Origin: Chitinophaga pinensis
Lineage (GTDB): Bacteria; Bacteroidota; Bacteroidia; Chitinophagales; Chitinophagaceae
Direction: 5' to 3'
Length of the DNA: 34,410 nt
NCBI GenBank assembly: GCA_945872815.1
Contig: CAMCAY010000021.1
Coordinates: 1 to 34,410, forward strand
Under the pieces are notes generated by a model. The model saw nothing but the letters and a program-made list of their open reading frames with translations, was not told where the DNA came from and ran no database searches. Position numbers and translations under genes: made by a program. Every line of letters starts with the position of its first letter. Within the stretch, counting starts at the first letter, position 1. Positions 1 through 9,408 of this stretch are shown piece by piece.

Positions 1-36
1 ATAGGGATTTGAATAATTATTAGAACGAACTTAATC

Positions 37-1467
37 ATGATGAATCAATATCTTCTTACCATTTGTTATTTAATAGGATCAATCACTTTTATACTGGGGC
101 TTAAAATGCTTTCTAACCCTGCATCTGCCAGAAAAGGCAATCTTGTTGCAGCAGGAGGTATGACCATTGCTATTTTAGGGACTATATTTTTGTACAAAGA
201 CATCGAAACCGGAACCGGATTGAACAATTATACATGGATATTTTCTGGGTTGCTCATTGGTGCTATCATTGGAACATTGGCTGCAAAAAAAGTGCAGATG
301 ACGGCAATGCCTGAAATGGTAAGCCTTTTCAATGGTATGGGAGGAGCTTGTGCCTCACTGATTTCCATTGTTGAGTTCAATCATTTAAGTAAAGAATTAG
401 CAACAAACCCCAACCCACTTTTTCTTCCTCATGAACAAACAAAAGTTTTAATTATTGTAATTGGTTTAATTATTGGATCCGTTTCCTTTGCCGGTTCAAT
501 GATTGCTTGGGGTAAATTAAACGGAAGAGTAAAAGACTTTAGTTTCAAAGGACAAAATATTTTAAATCTTATTGTTCTTGCAGCAGCTATCACAAGTGCT
601 TGCTTTTTAGTAATGAATCCCTTACAACCTAATTTGCATTATATTATTTTAGCCCTTTCCATTGTATATGGTATCTTTTTTGTGATGCCAATAGGCGGAG
701 CAGATATGCCAGTGGTTATTTCTTTGCTAAACTCTTTTACGGGAGTAGCAGCAGCTTGTGGAGGCTTCTTATATGATAACAAAGTAATGCTAACAGGAGG
801 AATTCTTGTGGGAGCCGCAGGAACCCTGCTTACCATTTTGATGTGTAAAGCCATGAATCGCTCTCTAAAAAATGTATTGATTGGTTCTTTTGGTGGTGGT
901 AACAAAACGGCATCTGGTGGAAGCAGTGTACAAGGTCAGTATAAAGAAATTAGTTTAAGTGATACTGCCATGATCATGAGTTATGCCAGCAAAGTGATGA
1001 TTGTTCCTGGATACGGATTAGCAGTTGCACAGGCACAACACACTTGTCATGAGCTAGAAAAAATTCTTACTGAAAAAGGTGTAGAAGTTAAATATGCCAT
1101 TCACCCTGTTGCTGGACGTATGCCCGGTCACATGAACGTATTATTGGCTGAAGCCGATGTTAGTTATGATAATTTGTTGGAAATGGAACAAGCCAATGAC
1201 GAGTTTGCAACTACAGATGTGGTGTTGGTTTTAGGAGCGAATGATGTGGTAAATCCTGCTGCGAAATCAGACCCAACCTCTCCTATTTACGGAATGCCTA
1301 TACTGGATGTAGAGCTTGCCAAAACAATTGTGGTGAATAAACGAAGTATGAAACCCGGCTATGCAGGAATAGAAAATGAATTGTTCTTCAGGCCTAAAAC
1401 ATCCATGTTGTTTGGTGATGCAAAAAAAGTGTTGCAAGACCTTTGCGCTGAAATTAAAAATGTATAA
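37..1467 (+). CDS. pntB: NAD(P) transhydrogenase, beta subunit
   Basis: Membrane-bound subunit of proton-translocating transhydrogenase, which uses the proton gradient to reduce NADP+ with NADH. The 476 residues match the family length. Residues 1-270 are a series of hydrophobic helices (domain II). The soluble NADP(H)-binding domain III follows from about 300, with GYGLAVAQAQ at 325-334, RMPGHMNVLLAEA at 361-373 and GANDVVNPAA near 400. The start is ATG at 37; an ATG at 40 is equally possible. Only 36 bases precede it, so the expected pntA partner genes should lie just left of the window. The position corresponding to E. coli beta-His91 appears to be Asn99 (MPEMVSLFNG), as expected in enzymes whose proton-relay His sits in a separate alpha-2 subunit. 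Confidence 0.96.
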   Translation: MMNQYLLTICYLIGSITFILGLKMLSNPASARKGNLVAAGGMTIAILGTIFLYKDIETGTGLNNYTWIFSGLLIGAIIGTLAAKKVQMTAMPEMVSLFNGMGGACASLISIVEFNHLSKELATNPNPLFLPHEQTKVLIIVIGLIIGSVSFAGSMIAWGKLNGRVKDFSFKGQNILNLIVLAAAITSACFLVMNPLQPNLHYIILALSIVYGIFFVMPIGGADMPVVISLLNSFTGVAAACGGFLYDNKVMLTGGILVGAAGTLLTILMCKAMNRSLKNVLIGSFGGGNKTASGGSSVQGQYKEISLSDTAMIMSYASKVMIVPGYGLAVAQAQHTCHELEKILTEKGVEVKYAIHPVAGRMPGHMNVLLAEADVSYDNLLEMEQANDEFATTDVVLVLGANDVVNPAAKSDPTSPIYGMPILDVELAKTIVVNKRSMKPGYAGIENELFFRPKTSMLFGDAKKVLQDLCAEIKNV

Positions 1468-1521
1468 TCATTTTTAATACAGTTCCATAAATAAACTTAA
1501 AAATTGTTGACAGATAATTTT

Positions 1522-2904
1522 ATGGAAACGCATTTGCCTTCAGACTTATTGATTTCCCTAAAATCTACAAAAGGATTCGATCAGAAAGATTTCATTGCTG
1601 CCCATCAAATCTCTAATCAGATTACTTCAGTACGATTCAATCCCAATAAAAAATTCAATATTGGTGATTCTGCCCTTGATGTAGCTGAAAAAATCCCCTG
1701 GTGTAATAATGGTTTTTATCTACATAAACGTCCGTCATTTACATTGGATCCTTTTTTTCATGCAGGAGCATATTATGTACAGGAAGCCAGTAGCATGTTT
1801 TTAGAAGAAGTATTGAAACAAACTTGTCAGCTCGATCATTCACTCAAGGTACTTGATCTTTGTGCAGCTCCCGGTGGTAAATCCACTTTGATGCAATCAT
1901 TGCTATCTTCAGACAGTTTTCTTGTTAGCAATGAAGTAATCAAAACAAGAGTCAATATTTTAAATGAGAACATTACCAAATGGGGCGCTGCAAATATAGT
2001 TGTAAGCAATAATGACCCAAAAGACTTTCAAAGACTTCCGAACTATTTTGACATCATTGTAGTTGATGCACCTTGCAGCGGAAGTGGATTGTTTAGAAAA
2101 GATCCTACAGCTGTAACCGAATGGAGTCCGGATAATGTGATGCTATGCAGCCAAAGGCAACAAAGAATTCTTGCAGATATTTTGCCTGCATTAAAAACAA
2201 ACGGAGTACTGATTTATTCCACTTGTTCCTATTCAATGGAAGAGAATGAAGAAGTAGTTGATTGGTTAATTGAAAATCATGAATTGGAAGGAATTAATAT
2301 CAATATCAATGATGAATGGGGAATCACACAAACAACTTCTGCTAAACATAAAGCCCCAGGTTATAGATTCTACCCAGATAAAGTTAAAGGAGAGGGATTT
2401 TTTATAAGTACTTTCCGAAAAAAAAATGAGTCTGATTCTTATCATACGACTAAGCCGAAAGTTATTTCCTTTGAAAAAATTTCGCAAACAGACTTATCCA
2501 ATTTAAAACAATGGGTAAACAATGAAATTCCTGAAATCCATTTTGTAAAATGGAAAGATGACATCATTGCTCTTCCAAATTCATTATTACTAGAATCCGC
2601 AACATTACAAAATGCATTGTACATAAAAAAAATGGGTATCAATATTGGTTCTATGATCAGGGGTGAGTTGATTCCCTCTCATCAATTAGCCTTGAGTAAT
2701 ATTTTATCCCCCTATATTGCTTGGATTGAATTTGATTCAGCCAAAGCACTCGATTATTTAAGATTAAATGCAATTAGCACAGAAAATTCCCAATTAGGCT
2801 GGCATATTGTTCGTTTTTGCGGAATATTTATAGGATTTATTAAAATCCTGCACAACAGAATTAATAATTATTATCCAAAAGAATGGCGTATTCTTCACAA
2901 GTAA
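1522..2904 (+). CDS. rRNA cytosine-C5 methyltransferase (NOL1/NOP2/Sun, RsmF/RsmB type)
   Basis: SAM-dependent enzyme predicted to methylate C5 of a cytosine in rRNA. From ATG 1522 it is 460 residues. The Rossmann motif I is DLCAAPGGKSTLM at 112-124. Motif IV is DAPCSGSG with Cys185, which helps release the RNA. Motif VI is YSTCSYS with Cys235, the presumed nucleophile, so both catalytic cysteines are present. The C-terminal 150 residues resemble the RNA-binding tail of RsmF-like proteins. The frame is open back to TTG 1504, but ATG 1522 gives the usual family N-terminus. It lies 54 bp after pntB. RsmF cannot be told from RsmB or related subfamilies by eye. Confidence 0.92.
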   Translation: METHLPSDLLISLKSTKGFDQKDFIAAHQISNQITSVRFNPNKKFNIGDSALDVAEKIPWCNNGFYLHKRPSFTLDPFFHAGAYYVQEASSMFLEEVLKQTCQLDHSLKVLDLCAAPGGKSTLMQSLLSSDSFLVSNEVIKTRVNILNENITKWGAANIVVSNNDPKDFQRLPNYFDIIVVDAPCSGSGLFRKDPTAVTEWSPDNVMLCSQRQQRILADILPALKTNGVLIYSTCSYSMEENEEVVDWLIENHELEGINININDEWGITQTTSAKHKAPGYRFYPDKVKGEGFFISTFRKKNESDSYHTTKPKVISFEKISQTDLSNLKQWVNNEIPEIHFVKWKDDIIALPNSLLLESATLQNALYIKKMGINIGSMIRGELIPSHQLALSNILSPYIAWIEFDSAKALDYLRLNAISTENSQLGWHIVRFCGIFIGFIKILHNRINNYYPKEWRILHK

Positions 2905-2959
2905 AAAAGATATTTATCAATATTATTTGCATCTTTGTGTTGTATTAAATAATTAAAAA

Positions 2960-3940
2960 ATGAATACTATTTTCAGATTAATCATCATTGCATTCGTATT
3001 AATACCTGTCCATTCCTTTTCCCAAAAAACACATACTGTTGGCCCTAAAGAAACACTTTTTTCTATCGGCAGAGATTATCAGGTACATCCAAGAGAACTT
3101 GCTGAGTATAACAATATCCCATTTGAAATTGGTTTGACCATAGGACAAATTCTAAAGATTCCTGTAAAAAAAACAATGCAGCCTGTATCCAGTGCATCAG
3201 CATTAAAAACTGAAAACTCTTCTGTATCAAATCCTGAAAAAAATCCAGCAGTAGTTCCCGAAAAAAAAAATACAGCGAGATACACCCCTATTTATCACAT
3301 TGTAAAAAAACAGGAAAATCTTTTTCAAATAAGAATGCAATACAATAAAGTTTCAATGGACAGTATTAAAAAATGGAATAACCTAACCACTGATGCAGTA
3401 AACGAAGGCATGAATCTAATTGTTGGATTCAAAAAAATAAATGACAATAAACCAATTGAAAAAGAGACTTCAACAGAACAAACCAATAATAAAAAAAATA
3501 ACAACCCAATCAAAAAAGAACAGGATTTCATAAGTAAGAGAGCCAGTGACTTTGCAAAAGACAATTCTATTTCTTACGAAGAAGATATACAGGAAAAAAT
3601 AAAAAAGACGCCTTCACAACCGGAGGGATATTTCAAAACTGCTTTTGAAAATCAATCTACTTCAAAACCTGTATTAAATGAGGAAAACGGAAAAGCGGCA
3701 AGTTTTAAAAGTACCAGTGGATGGGATGACAGTAAATATTATTGTTTGTATAACAACGCACCTGCGGGAACAATTGTAAGAATTGCCAATATTAAAAATC
3801 AAAAAGTCATTTACGCAAAAGTATTGGATACAATGCCTGATTTAGAACAAAACAAAGGCATATTAATCAGACTGAGCAAGGCTGCCACAGAACAATTGGA
3901 AGTAACCACTGATAAATTTGATGCAAACATAGCATACTAA
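2960..3940 (+). CDS. Secreted double-LysM protein with RlpA-like barrel
   Basis: Exported, probably peptidoglycan-associated protein of 326 residues. A signal peptide (about 1-21, ending SFSQ) is followed by a first LysM (about 24-69, HTVGPKETLFSIGRDY), a second, more divergent LysM (about 112-160), a low-complexity Lys/Asn/Glu linker (160-250), and a C-terminal segment (252-322) that resembles the double-psi beta-barrel of RlpA (APAGTIVRIAN, then ILIRLSKAATEQL). LysM modules bind peptidoglycan glycan strands. At the RlpA catalytic His position (four residues before the conserved Pro) this protein has Tyr264, while an Asp (Asp290) sits where RlpA has NDRGP. A lytic activity is therefore doubtful and a binding or structural role is more likely. 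Confidence 0.85.
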   Translation: MNTIFRLIIIAFVLIPVHSFSQKTHTVGPKETLFSIGRDYQVHPRELAEYNNIPFEIGLTIGQILKIPVKKTMQPVSSASALKTENSSVSNPEKNPAVVPEKKNTARYTPIYHIVKKQENLFQIRMQYNKVSMDSIKKWNNLTTDAVNEGMNLIVGFKKINDNKPIEKETSTEQTNNKKNNNPIKKEQDFISKRASDFAKDNSISYEEDIQEKIKKTPSQPEGYFKTAFENQSTSKPVLNEENGKAASFKSTSGWDDSKYYCLYNNAPAGTIVRIANIKNQKVIYAKVLDTMPDLEQNKGILIRLSKAATEQLEVTTDKFDANIAY

Positions 3941-3996
3941 GTTATTGCCTACATTGCTTATTTTAATTCCATAATTTAAATAGTTACTAATACTAA

Positions 3997-5220
3997 ATGA
4001 AAAAACTCTTATTTACTTCATCAATTATTTTATCTGTTAACCTAATTATTGCTCAGGTAAATCCTGCTGGTGAATTAGATCCAAGATTTTCAAGAATTGA
4101 GAAAGGTATCAAATCGGCGGATCTAGATTTTTTAAGTAAATCAGACTTTAATTTCACCAATATTAAAGTCAACCCTTCCACCGCAGTAAAAAATCAACAG
4201 CAAACAGGTACTTGCTGGGCTTTCTCTACAACTTCACTTGTTGAGAGTCAGGCTATTAAAAACAATGTCGGCAATACTGATTTGAGTGAAATGTTTACCG
4301 TAAGAAATATTTATATTGAAAAAGCAAAAAACTATATTCTTCGACAAGGGCATGCTCAATTCAGTCAAGGTGGTCTTGGTCATGACCTAATCAGGTCAAT
4401 AGCCAACTATGGAGCCATGCCGGAAGAAGCATATAGAGGACTACCAGGAAATGCAAAATCATATAATCATGAACTTCTTTTTGCAGATTTAAAAAAATAT
4501 GTCGACAGTGTAATTGATGCAATGGGGAAAAATGTAACTGTCAGTAAAAATGGAACTATTAATGACTGGTTAAAAGGTTATAACGATATTTTGAATAAGT
4601 ATATGGGAGCTGCTCCAGAAAAATTTCTTTACAAGTTCAAGCCTTATACCCCGCAAACATTTGCAAAGAATTTCCTTAGATTTAATTCGGATGATTATAT
4701 TAATATCACTTCTTTTACTCATCACCCTTTCTATAAACCTTTTATTGTGGAAGTGCCTGACAACTTCAGTAATGGAGCTTATTATAATCTACCAATAAAC
4801 GAAATGATTGAATCCGTTGAACTTGCGCTGAATAAGGGATATACTGTTTTGTGGGATGCAGATGTAAGCAACGATGGCTTTAATCAGAAAATCGGACTTG
4901 CTTTAAATCTTTCTACAGATTCAAGAAATATTTTTAATAAAATGAATCCGGATGCAACAGAAAGCGTAGTTGATGAAAAAACAAGACAGAAATTTTTTGA
5001 AAACCTTGTTACTCAAGATGACCATCTCATGCACATAGTAGGAATTGAAAAATCAAAAGAAGGAAAAACATTTTTTATAGTAAAAAATTCATGGGGAGAA
5101 AGTGCAGGCCCTTACAAAGGATACATTCATGTTTCAGAATCCTACTTCGCCCTCAATACGATAAGTTTGGTGGTACCTAAAGCTGCTTTGAATAAAGCAT
5201 TGCTTGACAAGCTTAACTAA
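3997..5220 (+). CDS. Secreted C1 family cysteine peptidase (bleomycin hydrolase/PepC-like)
   Basis: Papain-fold peptidase of 407 residues with a cleavable signal peptide (about 1-20, ending IIAQ), so it probably acts in the periplasm or outside, unlike cytoplasmic PepC. The catalytic set is visible: oxyanion-hole Gln67 and nucleophile Cys73 in NQQQTGTCWAF, His346 in HLMHIVGIEK, and Asn364 in VKNSWGE. The roughly 270 residues between Cys and His match the inserted architecture of bleomycin hydrolases rather than papain itself. There is no obvious propeptide, as expected for that branch. It converges on fmt, with 9 bp between the two stop codons and no clear hairpin. Confidence 0.92.
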   Translation: MKKLLFTSSIILSVNLIIAQVNPAGELDPRFSRIEKGIKSADLDFLSKSDFNFTNIKVNPSTAVKNQQQTGTCWAFSTTSLVESQAIKNNVGNTDLSEMFTVRNIYIEKAKNYILRQGHAQFSQGGLGHDLIRSIANYGAMPEEAYRGLPGNAKSYNHELLFADLKKYVDSVIDAMGKNVTVSKNGTINDWLKGYNDILNKYMGAAPEKFLYKFKPYTPQTFAKNFLRFNSDDYINITSFTHHPFYKPFIVEVPDNFSNGAYYNLPINEMIESVELALNKGYTVLWDADVSNDGFNQKIGLALNLSTDSRNIFNKMNPDATESVVDEKTRQKFFENLVTQDDHLMHIVGIEKSKEGKTFFIVKNSWGESAGPYKGYIHVSESYFALNTISLVVPKAALNKALLDKLN

Positions 5221-5229
5221 AAAATTAAA

Positions 5230-6171
5230 CTATTTATCAAATCTATAGCCAGAAAGAAAATCTCTGACATTCATTCTTTTTTTTCCTTCTAATTGCAATT
5301 CCGTGATATTTAGATAACCGTCCTTACATGCATACTTTAAAAAGTTCTTTTTGTCAGTCTCGAAATTACCGGGTGTAGTATTTGGAATAGCATATTCTGC
5401 TGTAGCGGAATATACTTTTAATTTTTTACTATTCAATTCTGTAAAAGCAGCAGGATAAGGTGATAGTCCTCTAATTAAATTATTTACTTCTGCCACACTT
5501 TTGTTCCAATCTACTTTGCATGTCTCTGTATAAATCTTTGGTGCATGTTGAAGATTGTTTTCAGTTTCAATAAATTTTTCCTGAGGAACTTCTTTTAAGT
5601 CTTGTGTTGCGATTTGCTGAATCGTTTTTAATAATAGGGATGCGCCCGTTTCTTTCATTTTATCATGTAAAGTTCCAGCGGTATCCTCTTCCTCAATATT
5701 TATTTTTTCAGCAAGTAAAATATCTCCAGTATCTATTTCATGTTTCAATTTAAATGTGGTGACTCCGGTAAATTTTTCGCCATTAATAATAGCCCAGTTG
5801 ATAGGTGCAGCACCCCTGTATTGTGGCAACAAAGAACCGTGAAGATTCAATGTTCCCATGGGTGGCATATTCCATACTATTTCTGGTAACATTCTAAATG
5901 CCACCACTACCTGTAAATCAGCATGTAAAGATTTTAATTCATCAATAAAAGATGGATTTTTTAATTTATCCGGCTGTAAAATATTCAACCCATGTTCTGT
6001 TGCAAACTTTTTGACGGCGGTCTCTTGAATATTCATTCCCCTACCTGCAGGTTTATCCGGAGCCGTAATCACCGCAACAATATTACATCCTGCCTTATAC
6101 AACTTTTCAAGTGAAGCAACTGCAAACTCTGGCGTGCCCATGAATATGATTCTAAGTTCCTTATAATCCAT
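5230..6171 (-). CDS. fmt: Methionyl-tRNA formyltransferase
   Basis: Transfers a formyl group from 10-formyl-THF to initiator Met-tRNA in the cytoplasm. The 313 residues are full length. The N-terminus FMGTPEFAVASL is diagnostic. The formyl-THF site carries Asn109 and His111 in NLHGSLLPQYRGAAPIN, with Asp147 in HEIDTGDIL, equivalent to the E. coli Asn106/His108/Asp144 catalytic set. The C-terminal tRNA-binding domain begins near 205. The start is ATG 6171, only 7 bp after the namZ stop, so it is probably cotranscribed with that cell-wall gene rather than with def. Confidence 0.97.
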   Translation of the reverse strand: MDYKELRIIFMGTPEFAVASLEKLYKAGCNIVAVITAPDKPAGRGMNIQETAVKKFATEHGLNILQPDKLKNPSFIDELKSLHADLQVVVAFRMLPEIVWNMPPMGTLNLHGSLLPQYRGAAPINWAIINGEKFTGVTTFKLKHEIDTGDILLAEKINIEEEDTAGTLHDKMKETGASLLLKTIQQIATQDLKEVPQEKFIETENNLQHAPKIYTETCKVDWNKSVAEVNNLIRGLSPYPAAFTELNSKKLKVYSATAEYAIPNTTPGNFETDKKNFLKYACKDGYLNITELQLEGKKRMNVRDFLSGYRFDK

Positions 6172-6178
6172 TTTTTGA

Positions 6179-7408
6179 TTAGTTTTCGAAATCCTTGTAC
6201 AATAAGTATTTTTTTCTTAGGGCCTTAAACTTTGTCAAATCTGCTTCCCAGCTTTTACGAATTTGTTTTTCAGTAAATCCCTTTTTGATTTGATTCATCA
6301 GGATATCATTACCGGCAAGATTATTAAAGAAATTATTTTTCAGAAAGAAACTATCCTTTCCGGGAAATAAAGTATAAGCTTCCAGTAAGTATTTAATTTG
6401 AATTTTCTTGTCAGTTTCTTTTAACACTTCGTCTGTTGTTCCCGATAAATTCCATCCATGGCATTTTTGATAAAAACATTTACTGCTTTTTGCACCTTGA
6501 TTTGGCATCGGAGTAAAAGTAAATAAATCTTTCGGCAACAATGGATGTCCGAATACTTGAAAAGGTGTTGCTGTTCCCCTGCCCTCACTCAAAATTGTTC
6601 CTTCAAAAAAACAAATAGAAGGATACCAATAAATAGATTGCATCTGTTTTAAATTCGGAGAAGGATTTACTGGCAAAGTATATATTGTGTTATGATCATA
6701 ATTTTTACATGGTATTACTTTCATCCAATTTCCTAGGGATAATGATATGGTTGGATTAACAGAAAGCCATTTTTCACCAAATAACATCAATGCATACTCG
6801 CCAATAGTCATTCCATAAACAACAGGAATAGGTTGCATGCCTACAAAGCTTCTAAAAGCGGTATCAAGCACTGGGCCATCTACATAAAATCCGTTTGGAT
6901 TAGGACGATCCAAAATAATCAGTTGCTTATTATTTTCAACACAAGCTTCCATGCAATATTGAAGGGAAGATATGTAAGTGTAGAACCTCACTCCAACATC
7001 CTGAATATCAAAAAGCAATACATCAATATCCGCTAAATCTTCCGAAGTAGGTTTCTTGTGATTACCATATAAACTAACTATTGGAATACCGGTTTTTTCA
7101 TCAACACTGTTGTTTACATGTTCGCCTGCACCAGCTGAACCCCTGAAACCATGTTCAGGTCCGAAAATTTTTACAATACGAACACCTAATTTATGTAAAG
7201 AATCTACTAAATGCATTTGTTGAATCATAGATGTCTGATTGGCAAACACCCCTACAGCTTTCCCCTTCAATAAGTGTAAGTAGGAATCTGTTTGTTCGGC
7301 TCCCGTGATTACTTTACTATCAGTTATTAGGAGAGCTTTCGTTTGTGCGCAACCTACCAAGGAAAGACAAACTGATATGACTATGTATGATATTTTTAAA
7401 AATCTCAT
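6179..7408 (-). CDS. namZ: Exo-beta-N-acetylmuramidase NamZ (DUF1343, GH171), lipoprotein
   Basis: Family formerly called DUF1343/YbbC; characterised members cleave MurNAc from the non-reducing end of peptidoglycan fragments during cell-wall recycling. The 409-residue protein has a signal peptide with lipobox LVGC (Cys20), so it is predicted to be a membrane-anchored periplasmic lipoprotein. The signature FGPEHGFRG lies at 82-90 (Glu85-His86), followed by LLFDIQDVGVRFYTYISSL and DRPNPNG, all typical of the family. It is the first gene of a pair with fmt. No MurNAc transporter, kinase or NagZ lies nearby. The activity is inferred from the family. Confidence 0.9.
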   Translation of the reverse strand: MRFLKISYIVISVCLSLVGCAQTKALLITDSKVITGAEQTDSYLHLLKGKAVGVFANQTSMIQQMHLVDSLHKLGVRIVKIFGPEHGFRGSAGAGEHVNNSVDEKTGIPIVSLYGNHKKPTSEDLADIDVLLFDIQDVGVRFYTYISSLQYCMEACVENNKQLIILDRPNPNGFYVDGPVLDTAFRSFVGMQPIPVVYGMTIGEYALMLFGEKWLSVNPTISLSLGNWMKVIPCKNYDHNTIYTLPVNPSPNLKQMQSIYWYPSICFFEGTILSEGRGTATPFQVFGHPLLPKDLFTFTPMPNQGAKSSKCFYQKCHGWNLSGTTDEVLKETDKKIQIKYLLEAYTLFPGKDSFFLKNNFFNNLAGNDILMNQIKKGFTEKQIRKSWEADLTKFKALRKKYLLYKDFEN

Positions 7409-7505
7409 AAGACAAAGTTGAGCAAACTTTTTTAATTCGGCGAATTTGAATTTTATTTATAATATTGCCGTTCAATTGTGTACATTTTTGCTGTTCATTC
7501 GTCCT

Positions 7506-7513
7506 TACTTTTG
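7506..7513 (+). promoter_or_regulatory. Candidate -7 element for slyD
   Basis: TACTTTTG fits the Bacteroidota sigma -7 consensus TAnnTTTG, 64 bp before the slyD start in a 169-bp divergent intergenic region. The nearest TTTG upstream (7487-7490) is only 15 bp away, shorter than the usual 19-21 bp, so support is partial. Confidence 0.35.
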
Positions 7514-7577
7514 AAAAAGCAGCATTGTATGACCTTTTCTCTCCGGTATTTTCCGGTAAAACTAAAAATTAAAAAAA

Positions 7578-8006
7578 ATGCAAACAGCAAAAGCAGGTGA
7601 TGTAGTAAAAGTACATTACACTGGAAAATTAACTTCTGGTGAACAATTTGATTCATCTATAGGAAGAGAGCCATTAGAATTTACCATAGGTGCGGGTCAG
7701 ATGATCAAGGGATTTGACAATGCTATGCCTGGAATGACAGTTGGAGAAAAAAAGACAATCAATATCGCTCCTGAAGATGCTTATGGTCCTAAAAGTGAAG
7801 AAGCCATCATTCCTTTTCCTAAAGAAAATGTACCTGCAGATATGAAACTTGAGCCGGGTATGCAATTGACATTGAGCAATCAAATGGGACAACCTGTTCC
7901 TGTAATTGTGGTAGAAGTAAAAGAAGATGTAATTATATTAGATGCCAATCATTTTCTCGCCGGACAAGAGTTGATTTTTGATATTGAACTGGTGGAAATA
8001 GCTTAA
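7578..8006 (+). CDS. slyD: FKBP-type peptidyl-prolyl isomerase, SlyD-like
   Basis: Cytoplasmic prolyl cis-trans isomerase and chaperone of 142 residues. The split FKBP domain is recognisable: VKVHYTGKLTSGEQFDSS at the N-terminus, GQMIKGFDNAMPGM, and the C-terminal strand DANHFLAGQELIFDIEL. Between them (about 70-115) lies the insert-in-flap chaperone domain characteristic of SlyD. The His/Cys-rich metal-binding tail of E. coli SlyD is absent, so a nickel-delivery role is not supported. There is no signal peptide. ATG 7578 follows an A-rich leader without a Shine-Dalgarno. PepT follows 48 bp downstream on the same strand and may be cotranscribed. Confidence 0.93.
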   Translation: MQTAKAGDVVKVHYTGKLTSGEQFDSSIGREPLEFTIGAGQMIKGFDNAMPGMTVGEKKTINIAPEDAYGPKSEEAIIPFPKENVPADMKLEPGMQLTLSNQMGQPVPVIVVEVKEDVIILDANHFLAGQELIFDIELVEIA

Positions 8007-8054
8007 TTAAATTAATAGCAATTTCATAAGCATACATATAAAATCCAATTACAC

Positions 8055-9305
8055 ATGCTACACATAGACAAAACCGCTCTCACTGAACGTTTCATGCGAT
8101 ATGTGCAAATAGATACACAGAGTGACCCTAACAGTAACGCATACCCTACAACCGAAAAACAGAAAGACCTGTCAAAAATCCTTCAGCAAGAATTATTGGA
8201 TATGAGACTTTCCGAAGTTTCGTTGGATGAGTACGGATATGTGTATGCGACAATTCCCTCCAATTCGGAAAATAAGAATATACCTGTAATTTGTTTTTGT
8301 TCACATGTAGATACTGCACCTGATTGCAGTGGCACAAACGTAAAACCGATACTGCATAAAAACTATGATGGCAAGAACATTATCTTGCCCGATGACAGTA
8401 CACAGATTTTAAAATTATCTGATTCTCCCTATTTAAAAAATCACATTGGAAGAGAGATTATTACCGCAAGCGGAAATACGCTTTTAGGAGCAGATGACAA
8501 AAGCGGCGTAGCTGTTATCATGCAAGCAGCTCAATATTTAATCAGCAACCCTTCCATAAAACATGGAACAATTAAAATTGTATTTACGCCCGATGAAGAA
8601 GTAGGAAAAGGAACTGCAAAGATTGACATGAAAAAATTAGGGGCTGATTTCGGATATACACTTGATGGCGGAGAAGCGGGAAGCTTGGAAGATGAAACAT
8701 TCAGTGCTGATGCAGCTACCATTGTAATACATGGTGTAATTGCTCATCCCGGTTATGCAAAAGACACCTTGGTAAATGCCATAAAAATAGCAGGTGCAGT
8801 TTTAGATGCATTGCCTAAAAATGAATGGAGTCCTGAAACAACAGAAAATCGCCAAGGTTTTGTTCATCCGGTTTCAGTTAATGGTATTGCAGAAAAAACC
8901 ACCATCAGTTTTATCGTAAGGGATTTTAGTCTTGAAGGCTTGACATCCCATCATGAAAGACTTAAAAAGATTGCTGAAAATGTAGTTGCTCAATTTCCCG
9001 GAGCAACCATGGAATATACCCAACAAGAGCAATACAGAAATATGAAGGAAATATTGGACACCTGTCCTCAGGTGGCCAACTTTGCTGCCGAAGCCATCGA
9101 AAGAGCAGGGCTTACGTTAAAAAAAGAAAGCATTCGCGGTGGAACAGACGGCAGCAGGTTGAGTTATATGGGCTTACCTTGCCCCAACATATTTACCGGT
9201 ATGCAAAATATCCATAGTAAACTGGAATGGATAGGTGTAGAAGATATGGTAAAGGCCTCTGAAACAATTGTACATCTTTGTCAGATTTGGGAAGAAAAAT
9301 CATAG
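8055..9305 (+). CDS. pepT: Peptidase T (tripeptide aminopeptidase)
   Basis: Dizinc M20 aminopeptidase that removes the N-terminal residue from tripeptides in the cytoplasm; full length at 416 residues. The metal ligands and catalytic residues are present in order: His84 and Asp86 in SHVDTAPD, Asp147 in LLGADDKSG, the Glu181-Glu182 pair in FTPDEEVGKG, Asp204 in TLDGGEAG, and His387 in MQNIHSKLEW. The dimerisation lid lies at about 215-325. ATG 8055 is the first codon of the open frame. No dedicated terminator is visible after it. Confidence 0.96.
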   Translation: MLHIDKTALTERFMRYVQIDTQSDPNSNAYPTTEKQKDLSKILQQELLDMRLSEVSLDEYGYVYATIPSNSENKNIPVICFCSHVDTAPDCSGTNVKPILHKNYDGKNIILPDDSTQILKLSDSPYLKNHIGREIITASGNTLLGADDKSGVAVIMQAAQYLISNPSIKHGTIKIVFTPDEEVGKGTAKIDMKKLGADFGYTLDGGEAGSLEDETFSADAATIVIHGVIAHPGYAKDTLVNAIKIAGAVLDALPKNEWSPETTENRQGFVHPVSVNGIAEKTTISFIVRDFSLEGLTSHHERLKKIAENVVAQFPGATMEYTQQEQYRNMKEILDTCPQVANFAAEAIERAGLTLKKESIRGGTDGSRLSYMGLPCPNIFTGMQNIHSKLEWIGVEDMVKASETIVHLCQIWEEKS

Positions 9306-9400
9306 ATTAATACTATTTATATCTAATGTATTAGATTCATTGATTGACTATTAGTTACTTTTTTAACTAAAAGAGCCAATCGACAGGGCATTTTTTTCCT

Positions 9401-9408
9401 TAATTTTG
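9401..9408 (+). promoter_or_regulatory. Promoter -7 element of icd
   Basis: TAATTTTG followed by CA is a full match to TAnnTTTG, 21 bp before the ATG at 9430. No clear -33 TTTG is found at standard spacing. The element overlaps an upstream in-frame ATG at 9406, which argues against translation starting there. Confidence 0.6.

Noticed and set aside
639..905. 88-codon minus-strand open frame inside pntB
   Set aside because: It is a shadow of the transhydrogenase membrane domain with no independent support.
1504..1521. TTGACA beside the methyltransferase start as a sigma70 -35 box, and TTG 1504 as its start codon
   Set aside because: No matching -10 lies at proper spacing, this phylum uses a different promoter consensus, and ATG 1522 fits the family better.
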